From assembly GCA_963788215.1 (NCBI GenBank), contig CAWBFX010000010.1, positions 682,001 through 746,000 on the forward strand: a stretch of 64,000 nucleotides of DNA, written 5' to 3'. Both the position numbers and the translations under genes were made by a program. Positions 1 to 10,208 of the stretch are shown in pieces; within the stretch, counting starts at the first letter, position 1; the number at the start of each line of letters is the position of its first letter. The notes under the pieces were generated by a model. That model saw only the letters and a list, made by a program, of their open reading frames with translations. It did not search any database and was not told where the DNA came from. The DNA comes from AC-32 sp963788215 (lineage in GTDB: Bacteria > Actinomycetota > Thermoleophilia > Gaiellales > Gaiellaceae).

Positions 1-3000
1 GGCAGTGCGTTCTGGTTCGGCTCCGCTCGTGATGACGCCGGTCGTGCCGTTGCCGGTGTAGTTGTGGAGGCCGGTGCCGGCGTAGATCCAGCTGCTGGCG
101 TCGGAGACGAGGAACGGCCGGTCGTTCGCGACGCCCTCGAGCATGACGCCGCCGATCTCGTTCTCCGGGTGCTGCGGCGAGAGCAGGCGCCATTCGAACG
201 TCGTCGATCCCACGAGCGCGTTCTTGTCGGAATGGATGCGCCGGTTCGCCGTGCCGGATCGCGCTCGGCGCCCAGGTGATGCGGTAGTAGAAGTTGTTTG
301 CGCTGAAGAAGGCCATGTCGACGCCGCCTGCGATCGCGTTGGTGAGCGCGGCGCGCATGTTGTCCGAGTAGTACTCGTCATGGCCGGTGTTCATGAAGAC
401 CTTGTGGCTGAGGAGCAAGTTCGGGTTCTGCTCGAGGTCGACCGACGTCACGTAGGCGATGTCGTAGCCCTTCGACTCCATCCAGCGCACCATCGGGTAG
501 TCCCAGTCAAAGAAACTGCCGGCGCCGTCGGTCGCAGCCTCGCCCGCGTAGGGGCGGTCGAAGGAGACCTGTAGCGCCCGGCTGCCCGTCGTGTTGCCGG
601 TAACGTCGTCGAAGCGGCCGTAGAGGTCATAGCCGACGTTGTTGTTGCGCGTAGCCGCCCCAGAAGTTGTAGGCCTCCCAGGTCGTGGCGTCCATCGAAT
701 AGACGATCGGTGCGGTCGACGAGTCGTCGCGGACGACGAAGGTCATGTAGCTCTCGAGCTGTCTGCCCGTCGAGGCGCTTGAGCTTCACGATGTAGTTGC
801 CGGTCGTCCAGCTCGCGGGGACGTTGAGCGTGTAGCTCGGCGTCCAGTTGCACTCGGTCAGCCCGAAGTTGAAGTCGTTCTGCGTCGTGACGGTCGGGCA
901 GCTTCGCCTGATGCGTGCCGTTGAGCGGGCCGACGTGGAGCATCAGCCGGCCGCCGCACGACGGAGCGCACGAGGTGCCGTCAGGGTTGGTTCCGGTCGG
1001 GTACCAGCCCATGCGGTAGATGTCCATCGTGTACTGCGCGTTCGTCGAGAGCGAGACCATGAGGTTGATCGACGCGCCCTTGTTCACGCTCGTCGCGCTC
1101 GCGTAGCCCTCGATCTCGTGGTGTTCGGCCTTGTGGTCGATGTCGAACTGCCAGCTCGTCGTCCCCGGGTTGCGGTTCTCGAGCACGATCGGGTTCGCCG
1201 GCGGGACGGCAGGCGTCACCGGCGCGGACGGATCCGAGGCCGGGCCGGTGCCGACCGCGTTGTTCGCGGCGACGGTGAAGGTGTAGGTCGTCCCGTTGTG
1301 GAGGCCGGTGACGGTGAAGCCCGTGGATGCCGACGGCGTCGTGACGGCGGTCTGGGCGGTGTTGCCGATGTACGGCACGATCCGGTAACTCGTGATCGCG
1401 CTGCCGCCGTCGGAGGTGGGTGCGGTCCACGTCAACGCCACGGCGCTGTCGCGCGGCGCCCCGGCGACGCCCGTCGGCGCGCCGGCCACCGTGGGAGGCG
1501 CCGGCGTGACAGCGTTCGACTGCTGCGACTCGGCTCCGTAGCCGGTCGAATTCGTCGCGGCGACGGTGAAGGTGTAGGTCGTCCCGTTCGTCAGGCCGGT
1601 GACGGTGAAGCTGGTCGCCGTCGAGCCCGTTGCGATCGGGGTCTGCGGGCTGCCATTGACGTACGGAGTCACGCGATATCCGGTGATCGGGCTGCCGCCG
1701 TCCGACGAAGGCGCCGTCCACGTCAGCCCGGCCAAGCGGTCCCCGCAGTCGCGTTGACGCCGAGCGGTGGGCCCGGAGGCGGCGAGTGCACCGGCGTGAC
1801 GTCGTTGCTCGGCGCGGACTCGGGGCCGGAGCCGGCCGCGTTGAGTGCCGCGACGGTGAAGGTGTAGGTCGTGCCGTTGGTGAGGCCGCCGACACGGAAG
1901 GTCGTCGCCGAGGATCCGGTCAGGAGCGAAGACCGCCGCATGCCGTTGACGTACTCGCTGATCTTGTAGCCGTTGATGATGCTGCCGCCGTCGTTCGCCG
2001 GCGCGGTCCAGTCGAGCTGCGCGGCCCGGTCGAGCGCGGTGCCCGATGACGTTGGTCGGCGCGCCTGGTGGCTGGGCCCCTGGCGGCGGTACGGTCGCGA
2101 CGGCGAAGTCGTCGAAGTCGTTGTTCGCGAGGCCCTCGTTCCAGAGCTGGATGATCTGCAGGTTGGCCGTGTGGCTGAAGTTGCCGTTCAGGCCCCAGCC
2201 CGGCTGGGTCTGGCCGTTGACGTAGAGGCGCGCGGTGCCCTGCGCTGTGCCGGTGTACTGCACCTGGACCTGGGCCCACTGACCGGCCGGGACGGAGTTC
2301 ACGCCCGTGAAGATCTCGGTGCTGCCGCCGGCGCTGTTGTACGGGTAGAAGATGAACCCGTGACGAGTCCCGTCGTACATCAGCATCCACATGTTGATGC
2401 TCGACGAGCCGTCCCTCGCCTGGGCCACGGTGGCCGTGCGCGTGCCGGTTCCGAGGCGCACCCAGAAATTCGTGACGCTGTCCTGGAGCGAGCCGTTGAT
2501 GGACTTCACGTCGTACGCGTACTGCGTCTCGAGCGTGGCGATTCGCAGTCCGAAGCCGCCGGTGTGCGCGGCCGCGGCGACGACCGACGACGCGCCGGTT
2601 CCCTGCGTGGAGTTCCAGTTGTTGAGGTTCCCGGACTCGAAGCCGTCGGAGAAGATCGTGTCGGTGTACTGCGACAGCGCCGCGCGCGGCGTCACTGCCG
2701 CCGTCTGCGCCGAGGCTGGCCCCTGGCCGACGGCGTTGGCGGCCCTGACCGTGAACGTGTACGCCGTGCCGTTGGTGAGACCGGTCACGGTGTAGCCGGT
2801 CGTCGTCGACCCGGTGGGGATCGCCGACTGCGGGCTGCCGTTGATGAACGGAGTGACGAAGTAACCCGTGATCGACGAGCCGCCGTCGGCCGGTGCCGTC
2901 CAGCTGAGATTGACGCTCGCGTCCTGCGCCGAGGCGGTGACGCCGGTCGGAGCTCCCGGAACGGTCGCCGGCGTCGGAGTGACGGCGGCGGAGGAGCTCG

Positions 3001-5149
3001 AGTCAGCGCCGTTGCCCACGCCGTTGAGCGCCGCCACGGTGAACGTGTACGCGGTTCCGTTGGTGAGGCCCGTGACGGTGTAGCTCGTGTCTGCGTACGG
3101 CGTGAAGACCGGGTCGAGCGTGTCGCCGTTCGCGACCCGCGGCGTGATCCGGTAGCCGCTGATCGGGCTGCCGCCGTCCGAGGCCGGCGCGTTCCACGTG
3201 AGCGCGACCGCGTGATCCCGCGCCAGGCCGCTGACGCCGGTCGGAGTGCCCGGCACCGTCGCGCCAGGCGGTGGCGGCGTCGCGATCCGGACGTCGTCGA
3301 AGTCGGTGGAGCCGACGGCGTCGTTCCAGAGCTGGAGGATCTGCAGGTTGGCCGCGCGCGTGTAGTTGCCGACCGTCATCCATGCAGGCTGCGTGACGTC
3401 GTTGACGTAGAGCCGCGCGCCGCCCGTGGCGGTGGCCGTGTACTGCACCGAGACCTTGACCCAGCCGCCCGGCAGCACGGTGCCCGGCCCGCTGGTGACC
3501 TCGTCGGCGCCCGTGGCCCGGTACGCGTCGAGGACGAGGCTCTGCGTGTTCCAGTTGTAATAGAGATCCCACATGTGGGCGCTCGAGCTGCCGTCGCGGG
3601 CCTCGGCGAGCGTCTCCAGGCCGCTACCGGAGTTGAGCCGCACCCAGAAGCTGACCGAGCTGTCTGCGAGGGGCGACGCCAGGCTCTTCGGGATGTACGA
3701 GAACTGCCCGGCGGTGTTCGTCGTCCGCAGGCCGTAGGTGCCGGCGTGGGCCGCGGCGGCGAGGACCGTCGACGTCCCGTTGCCCGGCGACCCGTTCCAG
3801 TTCGTGAGCCCGCCCGACTCGAAGCCGTCCGCGAAGACCACGTTCGAGTAGCCCGCGCCCGGCGTGAGCGCGGCCGACGCCGCCGAGGCGGCCCCGGTGC
3901 CGACGCTGTTCGTGGCCGCGACAGTGAAGGTGTAGGCGGTGCCGTTGGTGAGGCCCGTCACGGTGTAGTTCGTCGCGTTGGTGGGCGTGTTGATCGCCGG
4001 CTGGGCGGTCGTGCCGATGAAGGGCACGATCCGGTAGCTCGTGATCGCGCTGCCGCCGTCCGAGGACGGAGCCGTCCAGCCCAGCGCGACCGAGTGGTCG
4101 CCGGGCGAGCCGAAGACGTTCGTCGGCGCGCCCGGGACCGTTGCCGCAGCGCGCGGAGTGATCGGAGGCGACGGAGCCGAGTCGGGGCCCGTGCCTGCCG
4201 AGTTGGTCGCGGCGACCGTGAACGTGTACGTCGTCCCGTTGGTGAGGCCGGTGACGTTGAAGGAGGTCGCCGCGGTCGGCGTGACCACCGGGGTCTGCGC
4301 CGTTCCGCCGATGTACGGCGTGATGCGGTAGCTCGTGATCGCGCTGCCGCCGTTCGAGGCGGGGGCCGTCCAGCTGAGGTTGGCCGAAGCATTGCCGGCC
4401 GTGCCGGTGACTCCGGTCGGCGCGCCCGGTGGGGAGGGCGCGCCGGGTGGAGTTCCGACGCTGACGTCGTCGAAGTCGGTGACGTTGGCGCCGTCGTTCC
4501 AGAGCTGGATGCGCTGGAGGTTCGTGGTGCGCGTGTAGTTGCCCGTGACGGTCCAGCTCGGCTTGCGTCTGGTCGTTGATGTAGATGCGCGCGCCGCCGG
4601 TGGCGGTGGCGGTGTACTGGATCTCGACCTTGAGCCACGTGCCCGACGGGGCGCTCCCGTTCCCGTGAAGATCTGTGTGCTGCCGGTGCCGCTGTACGGG
4701 TAGAGGTAGAAGGCCTGCTGGCCGCCGTCGTAGTAGAGGTCCCACATGTGTGCGCTCGAGGAGCCGTCGCGCGCTTCGGCGACGGTCTGGAAGCCGGCGC
4801 CGCTCGCGATGCGGACCCAGAAGGTCATGGAGCTGTCGGCCAGCGGCTGGTCGAGGCCCTTCGCGAGTACCTGGAACTGGCCGCTCGCGTTCGACAGCCG
4901 GAGCCCGTAACTCCCGGTGTGCGCGGCCGCGGCGGTCGCCGTCGCGCTGCCGTTGCCGAGGAGGCCGTTCCAGTGGCTCAGGTCGCCCGACTCGAAACCG
5001 TCGGCGAACACGATCGACGTGTAGCTGCCTGCCGGCCCGAGCGCCGCGCTCTTCGTCACGCCCAGTACGAGCGCGGCGATCGCGACAGCCGCCAAGCCCA
5101 GCGCAACCCGCTGAATGCCGAATTTAGGCCTCAAATGCCCCACCGCCAT
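1..5149 (-). pseudogene. Secreted LamG/FN3 multidomain protein with N,N-dimethylformamidase-beta-like C-terminal part; partial, many frameshifts
   Basis: The gene starts at the ATG at 5149 and runs off the left edge. Residues 1-37 are a signal peptide. The layout is then a LamG-like beta-sandwich (about 41-235), two FN3 repeats, a second LamG-like domain (about 433-630), two FN3, a third LamG-like domain (about 835-1025) and three FN3 (conserved GLTNGTTYTFTV strand). The C-terminal part contains LENRNPGTTSWQFD and GHDEYYS, which resemble the large subunit of N,N-dimethylformamidase and related secreted proteins. Reading must change frame near 4650, 4567, 2042, 1735, 897, 765, 648 and 262. The homology-supported frame resumes each time, so sequencing indels are more likely than decay. 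The product is probably an extracellular carbohydrate- or surface-binding protein; no catalytic activity is claimed. Confidence 0.7.
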
Positions 5150-5155
5150 TCAGCA

Positions 5156-6232
5156 TCACACCGGTGCCCCGGAGCGGCTACTGGCTGAACGGGGGGTCCA
5201 TAGGCCAGTTTTGGCTCTAGGAAGGCGTTTACTCAGACGGGCGGGCACTTCGGGCACGGGCTCCACGAGCTGGGCACCGAGGTGGAGATACCGCGTGGTG
5301 CGCCGCTTCTGCTCGATGTCCTCGTAGACGCGCTGGATGTCCTCGGCCGCGATGCCGATCCGGCCGGCCAACTCGTCGGCGGTGATGCCGTTGTTGATGC
5401 CGTACAGGCAAAGATCCATCTGCCCGTACGGAAGCGAGAAGTAGAACTCGTCCTGCGTCTGCTCGAGCGAGTACGTATCGGTCGTCGGCTTGCGGGCCCG
5501 GACTTTCTCCGGGATCTCGAGGTACTCGGCGAGCCGGTAGACCTGCGTCTTGTAGAGGTGCGCGATCGGCTTCACGTCCGCCGCTCCGTCGCCGAGCTTC
5601 ACGAAGAAGCCCTGGTCGTACTCGAGCCGGTTCGGCGTGCCGGCCACGGCGTAGTTGTGCGCGTCGGCGTGGAAGTACTCGAGCATCTTCCGCGTGCGCT
5701 GCTTGAAGTTCGTCGCGGCGACGATGGTCAGGTACTCGCCCGCCGGCAGCCGCGCCTCGACCTGCTCGCCGTCCGGCGACTGCGCGACCACCGTGAAGAG
5801 GCGGTAGGCATCCGTTCCGAGGACGGACGGGAGCACGATCTTGAAGCGCCAACCCTCGCCGAATTCCGGGATGATCCGGCGTACGGCTTCGTCTCTGCGC
5901 TCGTAGCAGCGCACCGCCTGCAGGATCGGCGTGATGTCCTCGACGACCGCCTCCACGCCGAGCGAGTCCGCGACGCTGCGGCTGAGGTCGAGGGTGTCGT
6001 CACTCGAGTCGGCCTCCGGCATCAGGACGGCGACCGTCCGGCCGGGCCCGAAGGCGCGGGCGCAGAGCGCGACCGTGACCGAGCTGTCGATCCCGCCGGA
6101 GACGCCGACCACGGCTCCGCGACGGCGGAGCTCCTTGCCGACGATCTCCCGCAGCGAGGCGACGATCGCCTCGACCGCCTGTTCCGGGTCGATCGCGAGG
6201 AGGTCGGTCTCGATTGTCCCGCTGTCGGTCAC
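5156..6232 (-). CDS. NAD synthase-like ATP-dependent amidating enzyme of the polysaccharide locus
   Basis: This 358-aa protein belongs to the NAD synthase / N-type ATP pyrophosphatase family. The P-loop SGGIDSS lies at residues 45-51. The C-terminal half has the family's conserved blocks (GTPNRLEYDQGFFVKLGD, IAHLYKTQVYRLAEYL). It lacks the CN-hydrolase glutaminase domain, so it would use free ammonia or ammonia from a partner. Family members adenylate a carboxylate and convert it to an amide. It overlaps the acyl carrier protein gene by 4 bp (ATGA) and sits opposite an AsnB-like amidotransferase and an acyl-CoA ligase. That setting argues for amidation of a polysaccharide building block or carrier-bound acid rather than housekeeping NAD synthesis, although nadE function cannot be excluded. 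Confidence 0.8.
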   Translation of the reverse strand: MTDSGTIETDLLAIDPEQAVEAIVASLREIVGKELRRRGAVVGVSGGIDSSVTVALCARAFGPGRTVAVLMPEADSSDDTLDLSRSVADSLGVEAVVEDITPILQAVRCYERRDEAVRRIIPEFGEGWRFKIVLPSVLGTDAYRLFTVVAQSPDGEQVEARLPAGEYLTIVAATNFKQRTRKMLEYFHADAHNYAVAGTPNRLEYDQGFFVKLGDGAADVKPIAHLYKTQVYRLAEYLEIPEKVRARKPTTDTYSLEQTQDEFYFSLPYGQMDLCLYGINNGITADELAGRIGIAAEDIQRVYEDIEQKRRTTRYLHLGAQLVEPVPEVPARLSKRLPRAKTGLWTPRSASSRSGAPV

Positions 6233-6486
6233 GCGGCGGTTCCGGCCTCCTGCTGCTTGCGCGTGACGAACCCCACGACGTTGTCGATCGTGTCGAGGTT
6301 CTCCGGGAGGAGCTCGTCGTCGCGGATGCGGATGCCGAACGTGTCCTCGAGATAGCCCACCAGCTCGAGGACTCCCGTCGAGTCGATCACCCCCGCCTCG
6401 ATGAGCGACGCGGAGCCGGGAAGGCCTGCCGGGTCGTCTCCGAGGAAGAAGTTCGCCGCGAGAAATTCACGGATCGCGTCTTCCAT
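6229..6486 (-). CDS. Acyl carrier protein
   Basis: This 85-aa acidic protein has the acyl carrier fold. The phosphopantetheine attachment site is Ser36 in GVIDSTGVLEL. The usual DSL triad reads DST here, as in many carrier proteins of polysaccharide or amino-acid-activating clusters. It is first in a two-gene minus-strand operon with the NAD-synthase-like gene (4-bp overlap). It is divergent from the AsnB-like gene across 86 bp. A TAAGAT box ends 6 nt before the ATG, which suggests a leaderless transcript. The acyl-CoA ligase at 8570-10132 is the obvious candidate to load it. This is not the fatty-acid synthase AcpP, because no fab genes are nearby. Confidence 0.88.
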   Translation of the reverse strand: MEDAIREFLAANFFLGDDPAGLPGSASLIEAGVIDSTGVLELVGYLEDTFGIRIRDDELLPENLDTIDNVVGFVTRKQQEAGTAA

Positions 6487-6492
6487 GTTCGA

Positions 6493-6498
6493 ATCTTA
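6493..6498 (-). promoter_or_regulatory. -10 box of leaderless promoter for the acyl carrier protein gene
   Basis: TAAGAT on the minus strand lies exactly 6 nt before the ATG at 6486, the spacing expected when transcription begins at the start codon. No Shine-Dalgarno sequence is visible and no good -35 hexamer was found. Confidence 0.5.
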
Positions 6499-6558
6499 CG
6501 CACAGCCCTTGGACAACAGACTGGGCGTTCAGACAGGGAATTGGGCGGTTTCTGTCCC

Positions 6559-6564
6559 TATCCT
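6559..6564 (+). promoter_or_regulatory. -10 box in front of the AsnB-like gene
   Basis: TATCCT lies 8 nt before the ATG at 6573. This would place the transcript start at or next to the start codon. A purine-rich GGAAGAG sits between box and start and could act as a weak ribosome site if transcription starts further upstream. Confidence 0.4.
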
Positions 6565-6572
6565 TGGAAGAG

Positions 6573-8570
6573 ATGTGCGGCCTTGCCGGCGTCCACCGGG
6601 GCGCCCAGAACCACGTTGACAGCTCGCTCCTGCTTGCGATGGCAGGTGAGATGCGCCATCGCGGTCCCGACGGCACGGGGCTTTACGTCGACGGGCCCTT
6701 CGGGATGACGAACACGCGGCTGGCGATCATCGACCTCGCCGGCGGCGACCAGCCCCTCAGCGAGGAGCGCGGGCGCTACTGGGTGATGCAGAACGGCGAG
6801 ATCTACAACTACGTCGAGCTGATGGACGAGTTGCGGCAGCTCGGGCACCGGTTCGCGACGTCGTGCGACACCGAGGTGATCGCGCACGCCTACGAGGAGT
6901 GGGGCCCGCGCTTCCTCGATCGCCTGAACGGAGATTTCGCCATCGCCGTCTGGGACCGCGAGCGGCAGGAGGTGCTGCTGGCGCGCGACCGCTTCGGCGT
7001 GCGGCCGCTGTTCCTCGCCGAGCTCGGGGGAGACGTCTGCTTCGCGTCGGAGGCGAAGGCGCTCCTGCGCCACCCCGCGGCGCGGCGCGAGCTCGACCCG
7101 GTCGGGATCGTGGACACGTTCACGACCTGGTCGACGCTGCCCGACCGCTCCGCCTTCGTGGGAATCAGAGAGCTTCCGCCGGCGCACTACGCGATCGTCG
7201 GCCGTGACGGAATCGTCGAGGAGCGGCGCTGGTGGGATCTCCAGTTCGACCCCGTCGATGCGCCTGACGACGACCTCGTGGACGAGCTCGAGGCGATCCT
7301 CGAGTCGTCGACGCAGATCCGGCTGCGCGCGGACGTTCCCGTCGCCGCGTACCTGAGCGGAGGCCTCGACTCGTCGATCACCGCCGCGCTCGCCGCGCGC
7401 ACCGTCGGCCCGGGCCTGCATGCGTTCGGCGTCGGCTTCAGCGACCAGCGCTTCGACGAGTCCGCCGCGCAGGACGCGATCGCGGCGGAGCTCGGCGTGC
7501 AGTTTCACCGGACGACCGTGGGCGCGTCCGACATCGCAGCGGTCTTCCCGCGTGTGGTGGAACTCGCGGAGAAGCCGCTCCTGCGGACGGCGCCCGCGCC
7601 GCTGCTCGAGCTGTCCGGCGCGGTTCAGGACGCGCGGCTGAAGGTCGTGCTCACCGGCGAGGGCGCCGACGAGCTCCTCGGCGGCTACGACATCTTTCGC
7701 GAGGACAAGGTCCGCCGCTTCTGGGCCCGCGACCCGGAGTCGAAGCTGCGCCCGCTCCTGTTCGGGCGGCTGAACCGCTGGCTCTCGACCGATCCGGCCC
7801 GCGCCGGGGCGTTCCTGGGGCAGTTCTACGGGCGGAACCTCACGGATACCGGCGACCCGCTGTACAGCCACAGAATCCGCTTCGCGAACACCGCGCGCTG
7901 CCTGCGCATGCTCAGGCCCGACTTCGCCGGGCGCGCGGCCGGCGACGCCGATCCGGCCGAGCGGCTGATCCGCTCGCTTCCTGCTGCCTTCGGCGGCTTC
8001 TCAGCGCTCTCGCGGGCGCAGTACCTCGAGGTCGCGACGTTCTTCGAGGGCTACCTGCTCCACGCCCAGGGCGACCGGATGCTGATGGGCCATTCGATCG
8101 AGGGCCGCTTTCCGTTCGTGGACGTCCGCCTGGCCGAGCTCGCCGCCCGCCTGCCCGACCGGCTTCGCCTCCGCGGCCTGCGCGAGAAGTACGCGCTGCG
8201 CAGAGTCGCGGCCAGGCTGCTGCCGCAGCAGATCCACGAGCGGCCGAAGATCCCGTATCGCGCGCCGATCGGCGGCGTCTTCTTCGGTCCCGATCAGCCC
8301 GAGTACGTGAGCGAGCTGCTCCGGCCCGAGGCTCTCGAGGCGGCCGGAGTGCTCGACGCCGCCGCGGTCGGCAGGCTCGTCGCCAAGTTCGAGGGCGGCG
8401 CGGCCCGCGGTGTGAGCGAGACGGACGAGATGGCCCTCGTGGGCGCGCTCTCGATCATGCTCCTCCATGAACAGCTCGTCGCGAATCCGGTCCTGGCCGA
8501 GCCGTTGAAGCCGACGAAGACCGTGATCGGAGACGCCGTCCAGGCGGAGCCGGTCGCGGAGGCCGTCTGA
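6573..8570 (+). CDS. AsnB-like glutamine-dependent amidotransferase (exopolysaccharide type)
   Basis: This 665-aa protein has a class II glutamine amidotransferase domain (about 1-210) followed by an asparagine-synthetase ATP pyrophosphatase domain with SGGLDSS near residues 262-268. The start was set at ATG 6573 because the N-terminal nucleophile must be Cys2 (MCGLAG). An in-frame TTG at 6564 would bury that cysteine. Members found in polysaccharide loci, including those linked to exosortase systems, are thought to amidate sugar acids or other precursors rather than aspartate. The stop codon shares one base with the ligase start (TGATG), so the two are translationally coupled. The amide acceptor is unknown. 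Confidence 0.85.
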   Translation: MCGLAGVHRGAQNHVDSSLLLAMAGEMRHRGPDGTGLYVDGPFGMTNTRLAIIDLAGGDQPLSEERGRYWVMQNGEIYNYVELMDELRQLGHRFATSCDTEVIAHAYEEWGPRFLDRLNGDFAIAVWDRERQEVLLARDRFGVRPLFLAELGGDVCFASEAKALLRHPAARRELDPVGIVDTFTTWSTLPDRSAFVGIRELPPAHYAIVGRDGIVEERRWWDLQFDPVDAPDDDLVDELEAILESSTQIRLRADVPVAAYLSGGLDSSITAALAARTVGPGLHAFGVGFSDQRFDESAAQDAIAAELGVQFHRTTVGASDIAAVFPRVVELAEKPLLRTAPAPLLELSGAVQDARLKVVLTGEGADELLGGYDIFREDKVRRFWARDPESKLRPLLFGRLNRWLSTDPARAGAFLGQFYGRNLTDTGDPLYSHRIRFANTARCLRMLRPDFAGRAAGDADPAERLIRSLPAAFGGFSALSRAQYLEVATFFEGYLLHAQGDRMLMGHSIEGRFPFVDVRLAELAARLPDRLRLRGLREKYALRRVAARLLPQQIHERPKIPYRAPIGGVFFGPDQPEYVSELLRPEALEAAGVLDAAAVGRLVAKFEGGAARGVSETDEMALVGALSIMLLHEQLVANPVLAEPLKPTKTVIGDAVQAEPVAEAV

Positions 8571-10132
8571 TGTGGCAGCCGCCGCAGCGGCTCGTCCACG
8601 AGAGCCTGCTCGCCTCCGCGGCGGAGGTTCCCGACAAGCCGGCAGTCGTCGACGAGTACGGCAGCAGGACGTGGGCGGAGCTCGCCGACGACGCCTCACG
8701 GTTCGCGCGCCTTCTCCAGGACGAGGGCCTCGAGCGGGGCGACCGCGTCGCGCTGTACCTCGACAACACCGCGCTCTGCGCGAGCGCGATCTTCGGCACG
8801 CATCTCGCGGGTGGCGTCTTCACGTTCGTCAATCCGCAGACGAAGGCCGACAAGCTCGCCTTCATCCTCGATGACAGCGAGGCGTCGTTCGTGGTTGCAG
8901 AGGCTCACTCTGCGCCGATCGCCGAGGAAGCGGTGCAGCGCGCCCGCCACGTGAAGCAGATGTTCACGAGCGATGCCTACTACGGGGCGATCGCGTCGGT
9001 TCCGCCCGAGCCGCGGCCCGTGGGCACGATCCCGAACGACCTCGCGATCCTCGTCTACACGTCCGGGACGACCGGCGAGCCGAAGGGTGTGATGCACAGC
9101 CACGCAGGGCTCGTCTTCTCGGTCGAGAGCATCGCCGAGTACCTGGGTCTGACCCGGGACGACAGGATCCTGAGCGTCCTCCCGATGGCGTTCACGTACG
9201 GCCTCAGCCAGCTGCTGCTCGCCGCGCGACTCGGCGCGACGCTGTCGCTCGAGCGCTCGTTCACGTTCCCCGCGAAGACGCTTGCGCGGCTCCGCGAGGA
9301 GGAGGCGACCGTCTTTCCGGCTGTCCCGACCGTCTACGCCACCATCCTCGCCATGTCCGAGGACACGACGTACCCCTCCGTGCGCTGTCTGACGAACGCC
9401 GCCGCCGGCCTCCCGCCGGCCCTGCACGAGGGCCTGCGCCGGGTCTTTCCGAACGCGGAGCTCTACCGCATGTACGGCCAGACCGAGTGCATCCGGGTCT
9501 GCTACCTCGACCCCGGCCTGATCGACGCAAAGCCGACCTCCGTCGGCAAGGCGATCCCCGGGACCGAGGCGTTCGTGGTCGCAGACGACGGGCGGGTCGT
9601 CGAGCCGGGCGAGGTCGGCGTGCTGCACGTCCGCGGCCCGCACCTGATGATGGGCTACTGGCGCTCCCCGGACCTGACGCTCGACAAGCTCCACGAGGGC
9701 CCGTATCCGGGAGAGCGCACGATGTCCACCCACGACCACTTCACCGTGGACGCCGACGGCGATCTCTACTTCGTCGATCGCAGCGACGACATCATCAAGA
9801 CGCGTGGCGAGAAGGTCAGCTCGGTCGAGGTCGAGAACGTGCTCCACGCCCTCGACGGGGTGCGTCAGGCGGCAGTGATCGGCGTTCCGGATGAGCTGCT
9901 CGGGCAGGCGGTGCGCGCATTCGTCGTCGTCCAGGAGGGGGCGACGCTCACCGAGAAAGACCTGATCAGGGCCTGCAGAGCGCGGCTCGAGAACTTCATG
10001 GTGCCGCGGGACGTGGTCTTCGTAGCCGAGTTGCCGCATACAGACTCCGGCAAGATTCGGAAGAAAAGCCTTCTTGGACTGGACGTAGACGAAAAGCCCG
10101 GGCAACCTGTTCACAAGGTGGGTCCCGGATGA
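8570..10132 (+). CDS. AMP-forming acyl-CoA ligase / acyl-ACP synthetase of polysaccharide locus
   Basis: This 520-aa enzyme is an ANL-superfamily adenylating enzyme. The P-loop YTSGTTGEPKG is near residues 163-173, followed by YRMYGQTE (A5 motif) and the C-terminal DRSDDIIKTRGEKVS hinge with a late lysine in SGKIRKKS. It activates a carboxylic acid with ATP and transfers it to a thiol, either CoA or the nearby acyl carrier protein. It is co-transcribed with the AsnB-like gene (one-base overlap). Related ligases are recurrent in exosortase-A-type polysaccharide loci, but no exosortase is visible in this window. The substrate is unknown. An acyl or aminoacyl decoration of the polymer is inferred. 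Confidence 0.85.
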   Translation: MWQPPQRLVHESLLASAAEVPDKPAVVDEYGSRTWAELADDASRFARLLQDEGLERGDRVALYLDNTALCASAIFGTHLAGGVFTFVNPQTKADKLAFILDDSEASFVVAEAHSAPIAEEAVQRARHVKQMFTSDAYYGAIASVPPEPRPVGTIPNDLAILVYTSGTTGEPKGVMHSHAGLVFSVESIAEYLGLTRDDRILSVLPMAFTYGLSQLLLAARLGATLSLERSFTFPAKTLARLREEEATVFPAVPTVYATILAMSEDTTYPSVRCLTNAAAGLPPALHEGLRRVFPNAELYRMYGQTECIRVCYLDPGLIDAKPTSVGKAIPGTEAFVVADDGRVVEPGEVGVLHVRGPHLMMGYWRSPDLTLDKLHEGPYPGERTMSTHDHFTVDADGDLYFVDRSDDIIKTRGEKVSSVEVENVLHALDGVRQAAVIGVPDELLGQAVRAFVVVQEGATLTEKDLIRACRARLENFMVPRDVVFVAELPHTDSGKIRKKSLLGLDVDEKPGQPVHKVGPG

Positions 10133-10208
10133 GCCACACTGTAAGCAAGCGGCGAATCACCGTCGGCCTTCACGTGTGGCCGGCTTTCTCGGAAGGAGCA
10201 AGCTCAAC

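Noticed and set aside
1973..4579. Long plus-strand open frame of 868 codons
   Set aside because: It lies opposite the LamG/FN3 gene, has no recognisable domain and is Arg/Val-rich. Long antisense frames are expected in GC-rich DNA.
5156..6232. Housekeeping nadE
   Set aside because: The family match is good, but the fused operon with an acyl carrier protein inside a polysaccharide locus makes a dedicated amidation role more likely. It was kept as NadE-like without the gene symbol.
6564..6572. TTG 6564 as start of the AsnB-like gene
   Set aside because: It would place three residues before the Met-Cys that must form the N-terminal nucleophile.
10126..10190. GCCACAC...GTGTGGC inverted repeat as a terminator
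   Set aside because: The loop is more than 30 nt, there is no T run, and it overlaps the end of the ligase gene.
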